A stretch of 6,966 nucleotides of DNA from Alphaproteobacteria bacterium MarineAlpha10_Bin3 (GCA_002937525.1 PTKA01000066.1:1-6966); one strand, 5' to 3'; counted from the stretch's first letter, positions 1 to 6,531 are shown. Notes: generated from the letters alone by a model not told the origin. Made by a program: numbers and translations.

Positions 1-1
1 C

Positions 2-403
2 GCCTTCGAAGCCGGTTTGCTGTCCGGCGTCACGATCGGATCGCCCGCCGACGCCGCCGGCGCGGCGCGCCGCCTGTTGGCAATGGGTCCCCGGATCGTG
101 GTCATAACCGGCATCCGGACCGGCGCGTCGATCGCCACCCTGGCGGCGACGGCGGACGGCGTCTGGCAAACCGATACGCCGGCCATCGATGCGCCGGCCC
201 AGGGTGCGGGGGATATCTTCTCGGCCCTGTTTCTGGGACATTATCTCGAATGCGGCGATGCCGCCAACGCGCTGTCGCGCGCCGTATCGGGGGTCCATGC
301 GGTGCTCGAAGCCACCGCCGGAACCGGCGCCGATGAACTGATGCTTATTGCCGCGCTGGACGCCGCAATCAATCCGCCGCAAATTTTTCCAGCGCGGTCC
401 TGA
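2..403 (+). CDS. pdxY: Pyridoxal kinase, C-terminal part (5' end outside window)
   Basis: This is the last 133 residues of a ribokinase-fold vitamin kinase; the reading frame is open from base 2 and ends at TGA 401-403. Pyridoxal kinase phosphorylates pyridoxal with ATP in the cytoplasmic B6 salvage pathway. The fragment opens with AFEAGLLSG, matching the family segment just after the substrate-proximal loop, then a strand RIVVITGI. The key motif is the anion-hole/catalytic loop DAPAQGAGDIFSALFLG (visible residues 63-79), where the Asp of GAGD is the expected catalytic base. The helix that follows (ALSRAVSGVHAVLEAT) is typical of PdxY/PdxK. The first in-frame methionine codon, at 17, is not the true start because homology begins before it. 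Its 3' end overlaps the convergent TPR gene by 35 bp. PdxY and PdxK cannot be firmly separated without the N-terminal half; PdxY is preferred. Confidence 0.85.
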   Translation, partial: AFEAGLLSGVTIGSPADAAGAARRLLAMGPRIVVITGIRTGASIATLAATADGVWQTDTPAIDAPAQGAGDIFSALFLGHYLECGDAANALSRAVSGVHAVLEATAGTGADELMLIAALDAAINPPQIFPARS

Positions 404-1736
404 CCCGCTCGATCACGTCCTTCCAGCGGCCCGGCCCGGTCTGGCGGGACAACCGCATCGAGGGATACCAGGGTGAATCCTCGCGGCCGGTTTGCCAGCG
501 CCAGTCGGGAACAAAAGGCAGCAAAGTCCAGACCGGGCGGCCAAGCGCGCCGGCCAGATGGACCAGCGCGGTATCGACGCCAATCACCAGATCGAGCCCG
601 GCGACCAGGGCGGCGCTGTCGGCAAAGTCCCCGATTGCACCGCGGTGGTCGCGCACCAGGGCGGTGAAACCCTGGGCCTGGATGGCCTTGGCCGGATCGC
701 CGAATTGCAGGCTGTGAAAGGTCGCGCCCGGCACGTCGAACAAGGGTGCCAGCGTGGCCAGCGGCATCGAGCGGTTGCGGTCGTTGCGGTGGGTCGGCTT
801 GCCGGCCCAGGCGATGCCGACATGAATCCCACCGCCGCGAAGCGCCGGGGCGCCGGCATCGCCCGGCGGCGACAGATAAGGCGTCGTTGCCGGGACCGAA
901 CCGGCATCTGCCAGACGCGGCAACGAGAGCAAGGCGGATTGCACATCGTGGTCGGGTAGGGATCCGTTGTCGTCGCGGGCGAACACGCGCACAGTGTCAC
1001 CCAAAGCACTGCTCTGGAACAGGCGCCGCAGCGGTGCCTGACATTCAAAGACGATGCGTGCGGCGCGCGGCGCGATCAAGGGCAGGTAGCGGGCGAACTG
1101 GATGGTGTCGCCAAAGCCCTGTTCGGCGTAGACCAGCAAGGTCTTGGCGCGCAATTCCTCGCCGTTCCAGACCGGCGTTGCGATGCCGCGCGGTTTGGCG
1201 TCGGGAATTTTCCAGCGCCATTCATACTCCGTGAATCCGCGCGCCAGATCGCCTTGCAGCAACAGAGCCAGCGCCCGGTCCCAATTCAGCTCCGGGCTGG
1301 CATAGCTCTTCGCCTGGGCCGCGTCGAAATTCTCCAACGCGGCGCCGAACTTTCCCTGATCGCGCTGCACCAGGGCGTAATTATAGATGTACGAACCGGT
1401 GGCCGGGTCCAGGGCGATGGCCTGCTCATGCACGCTGGCGGCGGCCTCCAGGTGGCCGGTGGAGCGCAAGGCGTTGCCAAGATTGGACAAGGAAGCGGCG
1501 TCATCGGGGTGCAGCGCCACGCCGCGCCGCAGGCACGCCACGCTGGCGGCATACCGGCCCTCGGCGCGCAAGGCCACGCCGAGATTGATCCATGCAGCGG
1601 CGAAATCCGGATCGGCGGCGAGGATGCGCTGATAAATATCGATAGCGCCCGCCCGGTCGCCGGCGCGCTGGCGGTCGATCGCCATGCGCAGTGCTGTGCC
1701 GCGATCTACCGTGCCGTTTTGCGCCATTGCGGGCAT
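369..1736 (-). CDS. TPR-repeat protein with glycosyltransferase-9-like C-terminal domain
   Basis: A 455-residue protein in two parts. Residues about 15-175 are tandem tetratricopeptide repeats; clear units are 15-46 (ending AADPDFA), 47-80 (AWINLGVALRAEGRYAAS, ending LHPDDA), 81-114 (LSNLGNALRSTGHLEAA) and 115-148. Residues about 198-455 resemble the ADP-heptose:LPS heptosyltransferase (GT9) fold: YAEQGFGDTIQFARYLP at 203-219, VGIAWAGKPTHRNDRNR at 306-322, and GVDTALVHLAGALGRPVW at 386-403 followed by LPFVPDWRW. This architecture is common in Rhodospirillales and other proteobacteria and is usually assumed to act in surface glycan or protein glycosylation; donor and acceptor cannot be read from sequence. 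No signal peptide is seen, so it is probably cytoplasmic. It starts 27 bp after the asd stop, with no good Shine-Dalgarno. A second ATG three codons in (1727) is an equally plausible start. Likely co-transcribed with asd. Confidence 0.85.
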   Translation of the reverse strand: MPAMAQNGTVDRGTALRMAIDRQRAGDRAGAIDIYQRILAADPDFAAAWINLGVALRAEGRYAASVACLRRGVALHPDDAASLSNLGNALRSTGHLEAAASVHEQAIALDPATGSYIYNYALVQRDQGKFGAALENFDAAQAKSYASPELNWDRALALLLQGDLARGFTEYEWRWKIPDAKPRGIATPVWNGEELRAKTLLVYAEQGFGDTIQFARYLPLIAPRAARIVFECQAPLRRLFQSSALGDTVRVFARDDNGSLPDHDVQSALLSLPRLADAGSVPATTPYLSPPGDAGAPALRGGGIHVGIAWAGKPTHRNDRNRSMPLATLAPLFDVPGATFHSLQFGDPAKAIQAQGFTALVRDHRGAIGDFADSAALVAGLDLVIGVDTALVHLAGALGRPVWTLLPFVPDWRWQTGREDSPWYPSMRLSRQTGPGRWKDVIERVRTALEKFAAD

Positions 1737-1763
1737 GAGCGTGGATGACGCGCCGCCGCCCGG

Positions 1764-2789
1764 TCAGGCGGCCTTGTCCAGATAGCCCTCGATCAGCGCC
1801 TCGGCGATCTGGACCGCGTTCAAGGCGGCTCCCTTGCGCAGATTGTCCGACACGACCCAGATATTCAGCCCGTTCTCGACCGTGAAATCTTCGCGGATAC
1901 GGCTGATATAGACGGCGTCCTCGCCGGCGCATTCCACCGGCGTCACCAGCCCTTCATCGGTGCGGTGATCGACGACGATGATGCCCGGCGCGGCAATCAG
2001 CGCCGCGCGCGCCTGTTCCGCCGAGATCGACTTGCGGAAGGCGATATTGACCGCCTCGGCGTGGCCGATGAAGACCGGCACGCGCACGCAGGTCGCCGTC
2101 ACCTTGATCTTGGGGTCGAGAATTTTCTTGGTCTCGGCCGCCATCTTCCATTCTTCCCTGGTCGAGCCGTCATCCATGAAGACATCGATCTGCGGGATCG
2201 CGTTGAAGGCGATCTGCTTGGTGAATTGCTGCTTTTCAACCGCGTCGTTGACGAAGATTCCCTTGGTCTGGTTGAACAACTCATCCATTGCCGCCCGGCC
2301 CGATCCCGATACCGACTGATAGGTGGCGACGACAACCCGCTCGATGCTGGCCAGATCGTGCAGCGGCTTCAGCGCCACCACCATCTGAATGGTCGAACAG
2401 TTCGGATTGGCGATGATGTTGCGCCGGCCGTAATCGGCGATAGCGCGGCGATTCACTTCCGGCACGACCAGCGGCACGTCCGGGTCCATGCGGAAATGCG
2501 AGGTGTTGTCGATGACGACGGCGCCGGCCTTGGCGGCGCGCGGCGCGAAGGCCGCCGAAACCTTGGCGCCGGGCGAGGACAGCACGATATCAACGCCCTT
2601 GAAGTCGAACTTGGCGAGATCCTGAACGTCGAGTTCATCGTCTTCGCCGAACGACACCCGGTGCCCGGCGGAGCGTTCGGACGCCAGCGCGATAATTTCG
2701 TCGATGGGAAATTTCCGTTCCGCCAGGGTCACCAGCAACTCGCGGCCGACATTGCCCGTCGCGCCGACAACCGCAACTCTGTATCCCAT
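1764..2789 (-). CDS. asd: Aspartate-semialdehyde dehydrogenase
   Basis: A complete 341-residue enzyme, the usual length for the family. It reduces L-aspartyl-4-phosphate to aspartate-4-semialdehyde with NADPH, the branch point to lysine/diaminopimelate, threonine, methionine and isoleucine. The N-terminal Rossmann motif GATGNVG lies at residues 9-15. The catalytic nucleophile is Cys131 in NPNCST, and RVPVFIGHAEAV (236-247) carries the substrate-binding Arg236 and catalytic His243. TYQSVSGSGRAAMDEL (156-171) is a conserved family segment. The start is well supported: AAGGA lies 8 nt before the ATG (2798-2802). The gene is preceded on its own strand by a terminator at 2824-2857, so it should have its own promoter or rely on read-through, and it is followed after 27 bp by the TPR gene. 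Nothing is truncated and no key residue is missing. The identification is secure. Confidence 0.97.
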   Translation of the reverse strand: MGYRVAVVGATGNVGRELLVTLAERKFPIDEIIALASERSAGHRVSFGEDDELDVQDLAKFDFKGVDIVLSSPGAKVSAAFAPRAAKAGAVVIDNTSHFRMDPDVPLVVPEVNRRAIADYGRRNIIANPNCSTIQMVVALKPLHDLASIERVVVATYQSVSGSGRAAMDELFNQTKGIFVNDAVEKQQFTKQIAFNAIPQIDVFMDDGSTREEWKMAAETKKILDPKIKVTATCVRVPVFIGHAEAVNIAFRKSISAEQARAALIAAPGIIVVDHRTDEGLVTPVECAGEDAVYISRIREDFTVENGLNIWVVSDNLRKGAALNAVQIAEALIEGYLDKAA

Positions 2790-2823
2790 AATTGTGGTCC
2801 TTGGTATGATCTGTTGCGCCGTG

Positions 2824-2857
2824 CAAAAAGAAAGGGCGAGAAGTTGCCCCCTCGCCC
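2824..2857 (-). terminator. Rho-independent terminator after the small secreted-protein gene
   Basis: Read on the minus strand: a perfect 7-bp stem GGGCGAG/CTCGCCC (2857-2851 paired with 2840-2834) with a 10-nt loop, followed immediately by the T-rich tract TTTCTTTTT (2833-2825). It lies 31 bp past the stop codon of the small gene at 2888-3073 and 34 bp before the asd start, so it should end transcription of the small gene and largely isolate asd from it. Confidence 0.8.
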
Positions 2858-2887
2858 GAAACCGTTTTGCGTAACCGGGGTTCGTGG

Positions 2888-3073
2888 TCAGCCGCCCTTT
2901 TTAGTCGAAGTGGCGATCGGGGTCTGCTGCGGCGTTTTGCTGCCATCCGCCACCACGACCGGTTTTGGCGTCGATGCGATGTTGCTCCAGCCACAATCGC
3001 CTTCCGCCTGCGCGGCGCTGGCGAATGCGATCCCAGCAAAGGCCGCAATCGTTGTAATCAAAATTTTACGCAT
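2888..3073 (-). CDS. Small secreted protein of unknown function (TPQQTPI motif), copy 1
   Basis: A 61-residue protein of no family I can name. The first 23 residues form a classic Sec signal peptide: MRK basic start, hydrophobic core ILITTIAAFAGIAFAS, and an AQA cleavage site before EGDCGW. The predicted mature peptide is about 38 residues, with a single cysteine (Cys27 of the precursor), a Val-rich stretch, TPQQTPI at 48-54 and a basic Lys-Lys-Gly-Gly end. It is not a lipoprotein: the Cys is four residues past the cleavage site with no lipobox. The frame is open 20 codons further upstream (ATG at 3133), but the ATG at 3073 is chosen because TGGAGG sits 7 nt before it and the signal peptide begins there. 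A promoter candidate lies at 3105-3133 and a strong terminator follows, so it looks like a monocistronic unit or the last gene of one. Its neighbour at 3138-3287 shares the heptapeptide. Likely periplasmic or secreted. Confidence 0.8.
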   Translation of the reverse strand: MRKILITTIAAFAGIAFASAAQAEGDCGWSNIASTPKPVVVADGSKTPQQTPIATSTKKGG

Positions 3074-3080
3074 ACCGAAA

Positions 3081-3086
3081 CCTCCA
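3081..3086 (-). promoter_or_regulatory. Strong Shine-Dalgarno deciding the start of small gene 1
   Basis: On the minus strand this reads TGGAGG, 7 nt upstream of the ATG at 3073. It is the best ribosome binding site in the window and rules in favour of the 61-residue signal-peptide form over a 20-residue N-terminal extension. Confidence 0.8.
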
Positions 3087-3104
3087 TCAATAGGTCCGTA
3101 CCGC

Positions 3105-3133
3105 ATCCTAACCCGCCATATGCCGGCGATCAA
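3105..3133 (-). promoter_or_regulatory. Candidate sigma-70-type promoter for small gene 1
   Basis: On the minus strand, TTGATC (3133-3128, four of six matches to TTGACA) and TAGGAT (3110-3105, four of six matches to TATAAT) are separated by exactly 17 nt. Initiation would fall near 3098, giving a leader of about 25 nt with the TGGAGG ribosome binding site inside it. The -35 lies just downstream of the stop codon of small gene 2. This is a consensus match only. Confidence 0.4.
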
Positions 3134-3137
3134 GCGC

Positions 3138-3287
3138 CTAGCTGCCCGGCGCCGGGATCGGCGTTTGTTGTGGCGTCACGATGTCTTCGTCGCTGCCTGC
3201 GGCGCAGTCATAGCCGACTTCGATCGCCATCGCCGGCACCGTCAAGGACGCCAGCAAAAACACAGTCGCCGCCAATATAGGGGCCAT
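3138..3287 (-). CDS. Very small secreted protein of unknown function (TPQQTPI motif), copy 2
   Basis: A 49-residue reading frame ending in TAG (3140-3138). Residues 1-21 resemble a signal peptide: hydrophobic core ILAATVFLLASLTV and a cleavage site PAMA before IEVG, although the N-region lacks the usual basic residue. The predicted mature peptide is about 28 residues: one cysteine (Cys28, in YDCAAGS), an acidic patch (DEDI), TPQQTPI at 38-44 and a short PAPGS tail. The heptapeptide is identical to that in the next gene downstream, and both have Asp-Cys soon after the cleavage site, which is the main reason to call this a real gene. An in-frame ATG four codons upstream (3299) would prepend MDDD; neither start has a good Shine-Dalgarno. 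It sits 96 bp after tupB and 64 bp before copy 1, same strand. Function unknown. Confidence 0.6.
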   Translation of the reverse strand: MAPILAATVFLLASLTVPAMAIEVGYDCAAGSDEDIVTPQQTPIPAPGS

Positions 3288-3383
3288 GTCGTCATCCATT
3301 GCCAATGCGCTACGCCATGACGATACGACAAATCGCCGTGTGCTTCAACGAAAGCCGGGGAACACCCAAATGCGACCGCAGCG

Positions 3384-4088
3384 CTAAAAGCTGGACGCCT
3401 CGTGCCGCCGCCTGGCGATATCGTTCAGGATGTAGGTCGCGCCGTTCACGCATAACGAAATGACAATCAGGACAATGCCAAGGCCGAGCGCCAGGCTAAG
3501 GTCGCCCTTGCTGACTTCCAGCGCGATCGCCGTCGTCATCACGCGGGTCAGATGGTCGATGTTGCCGCCGACGATCATGACCGCGCCGACCTCGGCGCTG
3601 GCCCGGCCGAACCCGGCCAGAACCGCCGTCGACAGGCTGAACCGGCCTTCCCAAAGCAACGTCCGCGCGGTCTGAAACGCATTGGCGCCCAGCGACTGCA
3701 ATTGCTCGCGGTATTCGGTCCACAGATCCTCGATCGTCTGGCGGGTCAGCGCCGCCACGATTGGCGTAATCAGCAGACATTGGGCGATGATCATGGCGGT
3801 CGGCGTGAACAGCAGGCCAAGCACGCCGAACGGCCCGGCCCGTGACAGCAACAGATAGACGATCAGCCCGATCACCACCGGCGGCATACCCATCAGGGCG
3901 TTCATGACGACGCTGAGGGCGCGGCGGCCGGGAAAGCGCAGGATCGCCACCGCCGCGCCGACCGGAAACCCGACGCCGACGGCGATGAAATTGACCCGCA
4001 AGGACAGGCCGACGATCTCCATCAGGCCGGCGTCCAGGGTCACGACCATCGAAAAAGCGGCATGAAAGGCGGAAGTGAAATCCGTCAT
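3384..4088 (-). CDS. tupB: Tungstate ABC transporter permease, TupB type
   Basis: A 234-residue integral inner-membrane permease of the molybdate/tungstate importer family (BPD_transp_1 fold), of the usual TupB length. In TupABC, TupA binds tungstate in the periplasm, a TupB dimer forms the channel and TupC is the ATPase. Diagnostic segments are GMPPVVIGLIVYLLLSR (about 67-83), GLLFTPTAMIIAQ (about 91-103) and the coupling-loop region ASAEVGAVMIVGGNIDHLTR (about 163-182), followed by VMTTAIALEVSKGDLSLAL, which is very characteristic of TupB. About five hydrophobic segments are visible. The start at 4088 lies 12 bp after the carbamoyltransferase stop and has no strong ribosome binding site, suggesting translational coupling in the same operon. 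No binding protein or ATPase gene is adjacent: upstream is the carbamoyltransferase and downstream are small secreted peptides. A related anion (molybdate or another oxyanion) cannot be excluded. Confidence 0.88.
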   Translation of the reverse strand: MTDFTSAFHAAFSMVVTLDAGLMEIVGLSLRVNFIAVGVGFPVGAAVAILRFPGRRALSVVMNALMGMPPVVIGLIVYLLLSRAGPFGVLGLLFTPTAMIIAQCLLITPIVAALTRQTIEDLWTEYREQLQSLGANAFQTARTLLWEGRFSLSTAVLAGFGRASAEVGAVMIVGGNIDHLTRVMTTAIALEVSKGDLSLALGLGIVLIVISLCVNGATYILNDIARRRHEASSF

Positions 4089-4100
4089 GATTGTTGCCGG

Positions 4101-5927
4101 TCAGTCGAGTTCGAAGGCGTTCTTGTAGTCGAGCTTCAGCGCCGGGTCCTGATCCGCTTTCAACAGGACGCAATTGCCGATCGCCAGGACGTCCAGTTCG
4201 GTGCCCATGAAGCAGCGGAACGCATCTTCGGGCGTGCAGACGATCGGTTCGCCGCGGACGTTGAAGCTGGTATTGACGACGACCGGGCAGCCGGTGCGCG
4301 TCTTGAAGGCGCTGATCAAGGCGTGATAGCGCGGGTTGGTGTCGGCATGCACGGTCTGGATGCGGGCCGAGTAATCGACATGGGTCACGGCGGGGATATC
4401 GGAGCGCGCGATGTTCAGCTTGTCGATCCCGAACAGCGCCTTTTCATCCGCCGACATCGCTTTCTGGCGTTCCGCCTTGACGTCGGCGACCATCGGCATA
4501 TAGGGGCTGTCGGCGTCGAAATCGAACCAGTCGGCGACATCCTCGCGCAGCACCGAGGGCGCGAAGGGCCGGAAACTTTCCCGGAACTTGACCTTCAGAT
4601 TGAGGGTCTTTTGCATTTCCGGCGCGCGTGGATCGCCAAGAATCGACCGGGCACCGAGCGCGCGGGGGCCAAATTCCATCCGGCCCTGGAACCAGCCCAC
4701 GGCTTTTTGCGCCGCCAAGGCGTCGGCGACCGCCGCGATAAGCGCGTCTCGGTCCAGAACCGCGTAGCGCGCCCCGGCATTGGTCAGCCGGGATTCGATA
4801 TCGGCTTGCGCGAATTCGGGCCCAAGATAGCTGCCGGCCATCGCATCGGCGGTGCCGTTCGATGCGCGCGGCCCGTCCTGAAACCGGTGATAGGCGAGAT
4901 AGGCCGCCCCCAGCGCGCCCCCGGCCGCCGGCTGGACCCAGATATTTTCGAACGCGCCGTCGCGCATTAATTTTCCATTGGCCACGCAATTCAGCGCCAC
5001 GCCGCCGGCAAGGCAGAGATTCTTCTTCCCCGACTCCGCGCCAAGCGCGCGCGTCATCCGCAGCATGACTTCTTCGGTCACCGACTGGATCGACGCGGCA
5101 AGATCCATGTGTTTTTGCGTCAGCAGTTCGTCCGGGCCACGCGCCGGGCCATCGAAAAGCGCGTCGAACCGGGCATTGGTCATGCGTAGCCCGGTGCAAT
5201 AATCGAAGTAATCCAGATTGAGGCGGAACGAGCCGTCGGCTTTGAGGTCGATCAGATTGTCGAGAATGCGGTCGTGGAACACCGGCGCGCCATAAGGCGC
5301 CAGGCCCATCACCTTGTATTCGCCGGAATTGACGCGAAATCCGGTGTAATAGGTAAACGCCGAATACAGCAGTCCAAGCGAGTGCGGCCAGTGGATCTCG
5401 CGGGTTATGACCAGATTGCCGCCGCTGCCCTCGGCCACCGACGCGGTGGCCCATTCACCCACGCCGTCCACGGTCAAGACCACGGCGGCGTCGAAGGGCG
5501 ACGGAAAAAAGGCGCTCGCCGCGTGGCTCTGGTGATGTTCGGCGAACAGAAGCCGCGTCTCCCAGTCGAATTCCGGCGCGGCATCCTTCAATTTACCGAC
5601 CAGCATGGATTTCTGGAACAGCTTCTCCTTGATCCATACCGGAATCGCCTTGGAGAAGCTGGCGAAACCGCGCGGCGCGAAGGCGACATAGGTTTCCAGC
5701 AGCCGTTCGAATTTCAGGAACGGTTTGTCGTAGAAGGCGACGTAATCGACCGCATCGAGCCCGATCCCGGCCGCGTCCAGGCAATAGCCGATCGCGTGCG
5801 CCGGGTAGTTCGAATCGTGTTTGACGCGGGTGAAGCGTTCTTCCTGGGCGGCGGCGATAATCCGGCCGTCCTCAATCAGCGCCGCGGCGCTGTCGTGATA
5901 GAAAGCGGAAATGCCGAGGACCCGCAT
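4101..5927 (-). CDS. O-carbamoyltransferase, NodU/CmcH/SxtI family, apparently lacking a conserved metal-ligand Asp
   Basis: A 608-residue enzyme of the family that makes carbamoyl-AMP from carbamoyl phosphate and ATP and moves the carbamoyl group to a hydroxyl. The N-terminal Kae1-like domain (about 1-365) shows GISAFYHDSAAAL (5-17, His11), the metal motif EHHQSHAASAFF (130-141; His131 and His135), VDGVGEWATAS (153-163), NSGEYKVMGLAPYG (200-213) and LAGGVALNCVANGKL (306-320). The C-terminal domain shows MEFGPRALGARSILGDPR (417-434), FRESFRPFAPSVL (448-460) and VNTSFNVRGEPIV (551-563). Oddly, residues 332-342 read QPAAGGALGAA, whereas relatives usually have an Asp-containing QPAAGDAGGALGAA-like loop; that Asp corresponds to the third metal ligand in the Kae1/TobZ fold. 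The gene lies 7 bp after the DUF5989 gene and 12 bp before tupB. Substrate unknown: a surface glycan or a secondary metabolite are both possible. Confidence 0.92.
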   Translation of the reverse strand: MRVLGISAFYHDSAAALIEDGRIIAAAQEERFTRVKHDSNYPAHAIGYCLDAAGIGLDAVDYVAFYDKPFLKFERLLETYVAFAPRGFASFSKAIPVWIKEKLFQKSMLVGKLKDAAPEFDWETRLLFAEHHQSHAASAFFPSPFDAAVVLTVDGVGEWATASVAEGSGGNLVITREIHWPHSLGLLYSAFTYYTGFRVNSGEYKVMGLAPYGAPVFHDRILDNLIDLKADGSFRLNLDYFDYCTGLRMTNARFDALFDGPARGPDELLTQKHMDLAASIQSVTEEVMLRMTRALGAESGKKNLCLAGGVALNCVANGKLMRDGAFENIWVQPAAGGALGAAYLAYHRFQDGPRASNGTADAMAGSYLGPEFAQADIESRLTNAGARYAVLDRDALIAAVADALAAQKAVGWFQGRMEFGPRALGARSILGDPRAPEMQKTLNLKVKFRESFRPFAPSVLREDVADWFDFDADSPYMPMVADVKAERQKAMSADEKALFGIDKLNIARSDIPAVTHVDYSARIQTVHADTNPRYHALISAFKTRTGCPVVVNTSFNVRGEPIVCTPEDAFRCFMGTELDVLAIGNCVLLKADQDPALKLDYKNAFELD

Positions 5928-5934
5928 GGCCCGA

Positions 5935-6084
5935 TCAGAATATCGTATAGATGAACGGCACCACGGCGCTGCCCTGCGTCAAGACGATGAGCCCGCCGAA
6001 CAGCAGCATCATGATCATGATCGGCAACAACCAGAATTTTTTGCGGACCCGCATGAAGGCCCAGAATTCCTTAATAAACAACAT
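5935..6084 (-). CDS. DUF5989-family (SxtK-like) small membrane protein
   Basis: A 49-residue protein, read directly from the minus strand (ATG 6084-6082, TGA 5937-5935). It has an amphipathic, aromatic and basic N-terminus (KEFWAFMRVRKKFW, 5-18), one transmembrane helix (about 19-36, LLPIMIMMLLFGGLIVLT) and a conserved-looking end TQGSAVVPFIYTIF. The KEFWxFMRxRKKFWLLP start and GSAxxPFIYTxF end are hallmarks of the DUF5989 family, nearly always found next to NodU/SxtI-type carbamoyltransferases and SxtJ proteins. Its function is unknown; a role in holding the carbamoyltransferase or its substrate at the membrane is an inference from linkage. It lies 9 bp after the SxtJ-like gene and 7 bp before the carbamoyltransferase gene, so the three should be co-transcribed. 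A GGGG run 4 nt before the ATG is a poor ribosome binding site. Confidence 0.9.
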   Translation of the reverse strand: MLFIKEFWAFMRVRKKFWLLPIMIMMLLFGGLIVLTQGSAVVPFIYTIF

Positions 6085-6093
6085 AGCGCCCCG

Positions 6094-6525
6094 CTAGAAT
6101 TGCTGTTTCATCGTCTCCGGTGCCGGCCCCGGCGGTTTGCGTTCGATCCAGTAACTTTCCGCGTCCGGGTCCAGATCGATATTCAAGGGCCGCTTTCCCA
6201 GCGCGCGCATCATCAGACCAATCGGCGTCACCACCAAAAAGAACATAACTCCCATGACAACCGGATTGACGATATGGTGCAGCAGCAGACCAAAACGGGT
6301 CCATAACCGGTTCAGCGGCGCCAGGGTGCGCGGACGCAGCAGCGATAAGGCCGCGAACAGCGCGCCAATGGCGAGCGACCACCCGCGAACCGCGCCGCCG
6401 CCGACAAGCGGCGCCAGGCCGATAATGGCGAACACGGCCGTGAAGACGAATCCAAACGCCCGGTCGGACGAGGATTTCACGCTCTCCCGCGATTGGAATA
6501 CTTCATGGACGCTTTGATCGGGCAT
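6094..6525 (-). CDS. SxtJ-family membrane protein
   Basis: A 143-residue protein from the chosen ATG at 6525. It has a hydrophilic N-terminus (MPDQSVHEVFQSRESVKSSS), then hydrophobic segments at about 24-43 (FGFVFTAVFAIIGLAPL), 47-64 (GWSLAIGALFAALSLL) and 85-106 (IVNPVVMGVMFFLVVTPIGL). The family-like C-terminal tail includes DPDAESYWIERK and ends in MKQQF. The SSDRxFGFVF motif before the first helix and the SYW...QF tail match SxtJ-family proteins associated with NodU/SxtI carbamoyltransferases. Molecular function is unknown. The frame stays open to an ATG at 6612, but the 29-residue extension is basic and low in complexity, and homology begins at MPDQ, so 6525 is preferred. It is the first gene of the operon, with DUF5989 following after 9 bp. 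No clear Shine-Dalgarno precedes it; a TATAAG hexamer at 6537-6532 could make the transcript leaderless. Confidence 0.85.
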   Translation of the reverse strand: MPDQSVHEVFQSRESVKSSSDRAFGFVFTAVFAIIGLAPLVGGGAVRGWSLAIGALFAALSLLRPRTLAPLNRLWTRFGLLLHHIVNPVVMGVMFFLVVTPIGLMMRALGKRPLNIDLDPDAESYWIERKPPGPAPETMKQQF

Positions 6526-6531
6526 GCCACG

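Noticed and set aside
3074..3133. 20-residue N-terminal extension of small secreted protein 1
   Set aside because: It would bury the signal peptide; TGGAGG 7 nt before the ATG at 3073 fixes the shorter start, and the extension overlaps the promoter candidate.
1965..3320. Long 451-codon plus-strand open frame opposite asd and the small genes
   Set aside because: Its product is Arg/His/Asp-rich with no family resemblance, it lies antisense to the unmistakable asd gene and crosses the terminator. It is a GC-rich shadow frame.
3300..3383. 84-bp gap between tupB and small gene 2 examined for a terminator or RNA gene
   Set aside because: No stem with a T-tract, no tRNA-like fold and no clear promoter could be seen on either strand.
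4062..4970. 302-codon plus-strand open frame opposite the carbamoyltransferase gene
   Set aside because: Antisense shadow of a well-identified gene; low-complexity Arg/Gly/Asp-rich composition and no ribosome binding site.
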